Below, one piece after another: positions 59,455 to 64,000 of a stretch of DNA of 64,000 nt (within the stretch, counting starts at the first letter, position 1; each line of letters opens with the position of its first letter). Made by a program: the position numbers and the translations under genes. This DNA comes from CAYRNC01 sp964425645 (GTDB lineage: Bacteria > Bacillota > Clostridia > Peptostreptococcales > Anaerovoracaceae). The DNA lies in the NCBI GenBank assembly GCA_964425645.1, contig CAYRNC010000001.1:1-64000 (forward strand), read 5' to 3'. The notes beneath the pieces are model-generated. The model saw only the letters and a program-made list of their open reading frames with translations, searched no databases and was not told the DNA's origin.

Positions 59455-62400
59455 TCATTCGTCAAACGAAATCTCATTCTCATCGTCATTATCCCAATTA
59501 TCGATAAAAGTCAGTTCCTCATTCGGGGATATGGGATAGCTTACAGGATCAGGGTTGTGCCGGTTGCAGTAATAATTTGGCACTTCGTATTCAATGTCGC
59601 CGACTACAGCATTTCCGTAGGACGTTACGGATCCCTTTGGCCGCTGAATCATTACCTTGCTTTGCTGGTTTGGACAATAGGGTGTGGCCAAATAGCCTGA
59701 TTCGGCGCAAATGGTTGCAGAAACGTGGATATCATCTGTTTCAACCGGGGAAGTCCCTGTTAAAAAATATTCGTTTCTTACTGTTTTTCTCGGATCTGAC
59801 GAGGACAGTTCTGAAGGCAGCTTACCTGATTTTGTATCTATAGCTATGCTGCTTACGTTTTCAGCGACAGGAAAAGATGCGGCGGACATGCCGCTGTGAA
59901 TTTGTTTCATAATCCTGCTCCACAGCCTTGCCGCAGAGGTGCTGCCTGAAGAAAGTTCAAGGTTTATATCATTTCCGATCCAAAGCGCTGCGGAATAGTA
60001 GGGTGTAGTCCCTACAAACCAGGCATCGTAATTATCTGAGGTTGTTCCTGTTTTTCCCGCTACAGGATGAGATCCGATGGCGGCAGGTCCCGCAATTCCG
60101 CTCGTAACCGTTGTGCTTAGGATATCGGTCATTATAAAGGCGATTCCCTGGTCCATCACCTGTTTTTTCGAAGAGGTTCCTTCTAACAGCACATCTCCTC
60201 TTTTATCCGTAACCTTCGTGTAGGATATCGGTTCAGCGTACATCCCCTTATTAGGGAATGTACCGTAGGCGGCAGCCATTTGAAGCGGAGAAATGCCTTT
60301 TGTCATTCCTCCTAAGGCAAGGGCTGCGGCATTCATATCGTTTACATTTCCCGATTCCACCACCGAGGTAATTCCCATTTTTTTCAGAAAGGCCAAAGAT
60401 GTTGCGGGTCCGATATCCGTGAATACCTTAACGGCGTTTACGTTAATCGATTGTTCCACAGACTGTCTTAAAGTGTTCAGCCCCCGATAGCCCGGATACC
60501 AGTTCTTCGGCCAAAGCTTTCCTTGAACCACATGAGGGGAGTCGTCGATTATCGATGCAGCGGTCCACAGCTTCATGTTATCCGTGTCTGTGTCGCCTTG
60601 GACCATTTCTGCCGATCGCTGAAGAGCAGGTCCGTATACAGCCAGGGGCTTAATCGCTGATCCCGGTTGTCTGGTTGCAGTAGCTCTGTTAAACAGGAGT
60701 TTTCCTGAAAGGCTTCTTCCCCCCGCCATGGCTTTAATTCCCCCGGTTTTGTAATCCAAAACCACCATGGCTGATTGAGGCTGTACTACTTTTTCTCTTA
60801 ATTGATAATAACCCTTTCCGAATTTCGGGCTTGGATCTTTGTCGATATTTTCGGAAAAATATTCTCTATCTATTATCAGATTTCCTTTTTCGTCCTTTGT
60901 TTTATATTCCGAAGGAATCAGCAGGTACCCTCCGGGGATGCTGTAAAAAATGTTATCCAAGACTTCATACATCGGTTTGAATTCGATCTTGTAATCCGAT
61001 TTCCCCTGGGTTTCGGTCTTGTAGAAGTTAAGCCGAAATCCCGGCAACAAAACCAGGTTACCTTTGTCGTCTATTCGATACTCTTCGGAAGACAGAACAA
61101 AATCGTCATTTTTATCAATGATATTCGGTCGATGATAAAGCAAAATTTTACCGGATGAGTCAAGCACATTTCCCTTCTTATCTTTTTTAAGTCTGCTTAC
61201 GGTGGGGAAATTGTTATTATTTTTAAATTCCTTTTCAATTATTTTTTGCATGTCTACATTCATGGTGCTGTGGATTCTGAGTCCGCCGTTATATATTATG
61301 TTTCTTGCCTCATCCTCATCGATGCTGTATTCGCGCATTAAACCTTCCGTGACCTGTCTGATAACGTAGTCAGCAAAGTAGGAGGATATATCCGATGCCG
61401 CATTTATATTGGGATTAATGGAGTCCCGAATATTTTCCGCCAATGCTTCCTCATACTGGTCCTGGGTAACCTTCCCTTGTTCTTTCATAAATTTGAGTAC
61501 AAGCTTCTGTCTGTCTACGAATTCAGGTTGATACCAGATGCTGAAAGAATCCCCTCGATAAATGAAATCCAAAGATCCCGGATCCTCAATGTCTTCATTG
61601 TTCAATCGTTTAATGGGCGAATATTTAAGAGGACTTTTAGGGATGCTGGCAAGGACAGCGCATTCCGCTATGCTAAGATCATCGACATCCTTTGAAAAAT
61701 AGGCTTGGGATGCCGCCTGAACTCCGTATACCCCGCTGCCCAGATAGATGGTATTCAAATATGCTTCCACAATTTGTGGCTTTGAAAGCTGCCGTTCCAG
61801 CAAAACTGCATAATATGCCTCTTTTACCTTTCGTTTCATCGTGCGGCGGCTCTTGTCTTCTATGTAAAGATTCCTGGCCAATTGTTGAGTTATGGTGCTG
61901 GTGCCTTTAATGGAATCTCCCGTAACTATGCCCTCAAATATCGCGCCGAATATGCGAATTACATTAAATCCGCTGTGGGTGCGAAATGTCTTATCCTCTA
62001 TGGCGATAAATGCATTGATGAGATTCTGCGGCATTTGGGTATAGTCTAGGTTTGTGCGCAGACCGGTCCCGCCGGAATGAATACTTTCGATTTCGTTTCC
62101 TTTATCGTCATACAGGATAGAGTTTTCAGCCAGCATCGAATAAAGGTTACCCGCATCTATAGCCGGGGTGCCCGCTATCACTGATGCCGCCCATCCGGCA
62201 ACCCCGCAAAATACAATGACTGTAAAAACCAGAATCGTAAGCAGGAATCTTTTTATGTTAAGGCGATATTTTCTCTTCTTTTTTTCTTTGGGTTTTATTC
62301 TGTTATTAGATGGTTTTTTCTTTGCCATATCATCGCCCGCCGATTTTGCATACTCCGTTTTATTCCCGGCCGATACCGACATATTGTCGCCGCCCCGCTG

Positions 62401-62496
62401 ATTCAGTCTCTTCTCGAATCCGTCGGCTATTTTATCGAATTCGTTTAGAAATTCTTCTATTTCATCGTATTTGCCGTTTTCATATTTGTCGCTCAT
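59455..62496 (-). CDS. Class A penicillin-binding protein (PBP1A type)
   Basis: A bifunctional peptidoglycan synthase of about 1013 residues. The ATG at 62496 is chosen over several upstream Mets because AGGGA precedes it. A charged cytoplasmic region with a Lys-rich stretch is followed by one membrane helix (about 78-100). The GT51 glycosyltransferase domain (FIAIEDKTFRTHSGF, STITQQLARNLYI, KVKEAYYAVLLER) is followed by the transpeptidase with a PGSAIK Ser-Lys motif, SIN and KTGTT. A long insert (about residues 400-560) and a C-terminal Cys-containing tail ending in an acidic stretch are extra features. Confidence 0.93.
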   Translation of the reverse strand: MSDKYENGKYDEIEEFLNEFDKIADGFEKRLNQRGGDNMSVSAGNKTEYAKSAGDDMAKKKPSNNRIKPKEKKKRKYRLNIKRFLLTILVFTVIVFCGVAGWAASVIAGTPAIDAGNLYSMLAENSILYDDKGNEIESIHSGGTGLRTNLDYTQMPQNLINAFIAIEDKTFRTHSGFNVIRIFGAIFEGIVTGDSIKGTSTITQQLARNLYIEDKSRRTMKRKVKEAYYAVLLERQLSKPQIVEAYLNTIYLGSGVYGVQAASQAYFSKDVDDLSIAECAVLASIPKSPLKYSPIKRLNNEDIEDPGSLDFIYRGDSFSIWYQPEFVDRQKLVLKFMKEQGKVTQDQYEEALAENIRDSINPNINAASDISSYFADYVIRQVTEGLMREYSIDEDEARNIIYNGGLRIHSTMNVDMQKIIEKEFKNNNNFPTVSRLKKDKKGNVLDSSGKILLYHRPNIIDKNDDFVLSSEEYRIDDKGNLVLLPGFRLNFYKTETQGKSDYKIEFKPMYEVLDNIFYSIPGGYLLIPSEYKTKDEKGNLIIDREYFSENIDKDPSPKFGKGYYQLREKVVQPQSAMVVLDYKTGGIKAMAGGRSLSGKLLFNRATATRQPGSAIKPLAVYGPALQRSAEMVQGDTDTDNMKLWTAASIIDDSPHVVQGKLWPKNWYPGYRGLNTLRQSVEQSINVNAVKVFTDIGPATSLAFLKKMGITSVVESGNVNDMNAAALALGGMTKGISPLQMAAAYGTFPNKGMYAEPISYTKVTDKRGDVLLEGTSSKKQVMDQGIAFIMTDILSTTVTSGIAGPAAIGSHPVAGKTGTTSDNYDAWFVGTTPYYSAALWIGNDINLELSSGSTSAARLWSRIMKQIHSGMSAASFPVAENVSSIAIDTKSGKLPSELSSSDPRKTVRNEYFLTGTSPVETDDIHVSATICAESGYLATPYCPNQQSKVMIQRPKGSVTSYGNAVVGDIEYEVPNYYCNRHNPDPVSYPISPNEELTFIDNWDNDDENEISFDE

Positions 62497-62606
62497 AAAA
62501 ATCCCTGCTTCCTTCATAAGTGATGCAGCTTTATGCACAGCCTGATTATAGCACGATTTTAAAAGGTTGGACAGTAAAAAAAGAGATAATGACGCAATGG
62601 AGGCGG

Positions 62607-62635
62607 TTGACATATAACACCACAAATAGTATAAT
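62607..62635 (+). promoter_or_regulatory. Perfect consensus sigma-A promoter for comEC
   Basis: TTGACA (62607-62612), exactly 17 bases, TATAAT (62630-62635). Both hexamers and the spacing match consensus at every position. CCCA-taatg-TGGG (62638-62650) forms a small hairpin at the expected transcription start and could be an operator. Confidence 0.8.
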
Positions 62636-62658
62636 ATCCCATAATGTGGGGTGATAGT

Positions 62659-64000
62659 ATGAAGATGCGAAGGCCTGCCGCTGCGGTGATGATTTCCTTC
62701 GCCGGCGGAATTTTCACTGCCCGTTATTGCGATTCTTTGATTGTATTTTCAGCCTTTGGCCTGATATTGTTGGTGCTGTTTATCACGCAATGCAGACAAA
62801 AGGCCATATATCTCCAGCTTGTTCTTTTCGTTTTTGGGGCAATGGATTTTATACTGATTGACAGCAGAAACAGTCCCCTGTCAGAGTTTACGGGAAACTT
62901 GGCAGTCATCGAAGGTCATGTACAAAGCGTCGAAGAAAAGCCCTACGGATATCAAATGGTCGTATCTGGCACTTCCTTTGAATTCGATGGATACAGCGGT
63001 AGGTTAAAGGAAAAATTTCTGCTTAACGCCTCAGGGAATATGGATATGATTGAGGGCATTGCTTTACAAAATTCACAATCCATCGTCGGCAGAAATGTTT
63101 CATTTCTTGGAAGGGTGGAGGCACCGCCCGGTCAAAGAAATCCCGGCCTTTTTGATTACAGGTTTTATCTTAAAACAAAGGGGATAGAATACATACTTTG
63201 CGGATCCCTTCGTCATATGACAATAAAAGGGATCTCTAATCCATTTTCGGCAAATATGGCCCGCATAAAGTATCGATTCTCCCAAGCCCTAGATAAAAGT
63301 ATGGATTCGGAATCCAAAAGCCTTCTTTTGGGAATGCTGTTCGGCGATAAGACATCACTTTCTGAGGATGTTTACGATATTTTTCGAAAAAACGGAACCG
63401 CTCACATTTTAGCTGTTTCGGGTATACATGTGGGTGTAGTCTACGCACTCGTAAACAGATTGTTTCGCAATAAAAGAAGCATCTTTTCCTCGGCTGTTAC
63501 GATTATATTGCTACTGTTTTATGCGGCGCTTGCTTCCTTTTCACCATCCGTAATGCGCGCCTTTACAATGATCGTCATCCACATACTTTCGAAGCATTTT
63601 CACAAGAGATATGATCTTCTAAGCAGCACCGCTTTTTCCGCTTTTCTTATGCTTTTACTTCATCCCTACAGTCTGTTTCAGTTGGGTTTTCAGCTTTCAT
63701 ATCTTGCGGTGTTTTCTTTGGCGTTTGTGCTTCCGTTTACCGAAAGCAGGCTGGGAATGCTTTGTTTTCGCCACAACCCTTTGAAAAACGCTGTCTTGGG
63801 GATCTTGATATCTACGGTATCGCTTCAGTTAACGCTGATTCCGATTACAGCCTTCAATTTCCAATACATTTCTTTGTCGGCATTTTTGATCAATATCCCG
63901 GTTATAGTGCTTGCAGGCTTTATCATTCCGCTCGGAATTCTTTTGCTTATTGTCGGTTTTGGTGGAGGGGAACTCTTTTCTTTTTTGTCTGCAGCAACCG
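62659..64000 (+). CDS. comEC: ComEC/Rec2 family DNA-uptake channel, 3' partial
   Basis: The N-terminal ~447 residues of a ComEC-type membrane protein, open through the right window edge. It begins with two or three membrane helices, then an extracytoplasmic OB-fold-like domain (DUF4131 type, about 60-190), then the Competence domain, starting near LLLGMLFGDKTSLSEDV and HILAVSGIHVGV, with many helices. ComEC carries single-stranded DNA across the membrane in transformation. GGGGTG lies just before the ATG. The C-terminal beta-lactamase-like domain, if any, is beyond the window. Confidence 0.9.
   Translation, partial: MKMRRPAAAVMISFAGGIFTARYCDSLIVFSAFGLILLVLFITQCRQKAIYLQLVLFVFGAMDFILIDSRNSPLSEFTGNLAVIEGHVQSVEEKPYGYQMVVSGTSFEFDGYSGRLKEKFLLNASGNMDMIEGIALQNSQSIVGRNVSFLGRVEAPPGQRNPGLFDYRFYLKTKGIEYILCGSLRHMTIKGISNPFSANMARIKYRFSQALDKSMDSESKSLLLGMLFGDKTSLSEDVYDIFRKNGTAHILAVSGIHVGVVYALVNRLFRNKRSIFSSAVTIILLLFYAALASFSPSVMRAFTMIVIHILSKHFHKRYDLLSSTAFSAFLMLLLHPYSLFQLGFQLSYLAVFSLAFVLPFTESRLGMLCFRHNPLKNAVLGILISTVSLQLTLIPITAFNFQYISLSAFLINIPVIVLAGFIIPLGILLLIVGFGGGELFSFLSAAT

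Noticed and set aside
1..64000. CRISPR arrays, insertion sequences, rRNA or tRNA genes
   Set aside because: No regularly spaced repeats, transposase motifs or tRNA/rRNA signatures were noticed on either strand when reading; a dedicated scan was not possible.

Overview
The window looks like chromosomal DNA from an endospore-forming member of the Clostridia (Firmicutes). The evidence is spoVS, spoIIM, a pro-sigma-K gene, the spoIIAA-spoIIAB-sigF operon, spoVAC-AD-AE, a YlmC/YmxH gene, a valine T-box leader, strong AGGAGG-type ribosome binding sites and many GTG/TTG starts. No rRNA, tRNA, insertion sequence, prophage or CRISPR array was seen. Four runs of N (15169-15245, 16393-16402, 36836-36845, 39933-39942) are assembly gaps, and each lies inside a conserved gene.

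Layout. 1-7.6 kb is a same-strand catabolic cluster: a sodium:solute symporter (cut by the window edge), a small Cys-rich protein, an M20 amidase, a YtcJ-type amidohydrolase and urease ureABC, with no urease maturation genes beside it. 7.7-14 kb holds a metallophosphoesterase, a YprB-like exonuclease, spoVS, a prepilin peptidase, proB-proC-nudix and spoIIM. 14-22.8 kb holds a Xer-like recombinase lacking key catalytic residues, rplS, rbgA, rnhB, T-box-valS, folC, a lipid kinase and an acetyltransferase. 22.9-28 kb holds a YkvI-type membrane protein, a Memo-AMMECR1 fusion with its radical SAM partner, and a DUF4474/metallophosphoesterase pair.

28.3-35.3 kb is the most notable region. It is a seven-gene, one-direction locus matching the flavin-based extracellular electron transfer (EET) system known from Listeria: ndh2, dmkB, dmkA, eetA, eetB, a pplA-like duplicated lipoprotein and fmnB/apbE. 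Inferred flow is NADH to Ndh2, to a demethylmenaquinone-type quinone made with DmkA/B, to EetA/B, to the flavinylated surface lipoprotein loaded by FmnB, to an external acceptor.

35.4-41.7 kb holds ymxH, nrdR, cmk, DUF1015, a class B PBP, sigK, a small DUF1540 gene with a sigma-G-like promoter, and radC. 41.8-49 kb is the cell elongation cluster (mreB, mreC, mreD, a PBP2, a divergent MinD-like ATPase, and rodA on the opposite strand). 49-55 kb holds rny, a HAD phosphatase, a HerA-like ATPase with an altered Walker B motif, a cysteine desulfurase and thiI. 55-59.5 kb is the spoIIA operon and spoVA genes, separated by a PDC-like sensor lipoprotein. 59.5-64 kb holds a class A PBP and the start of comEC.

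Three proteins of known families lack a residue normally needed for catalysis (Xer-like F277, MinD-like S40, HerA-like Q268). Convergent gene pairs overlap or abut repeatedly. All names are from motif and family recognition by reading; no database search was run.
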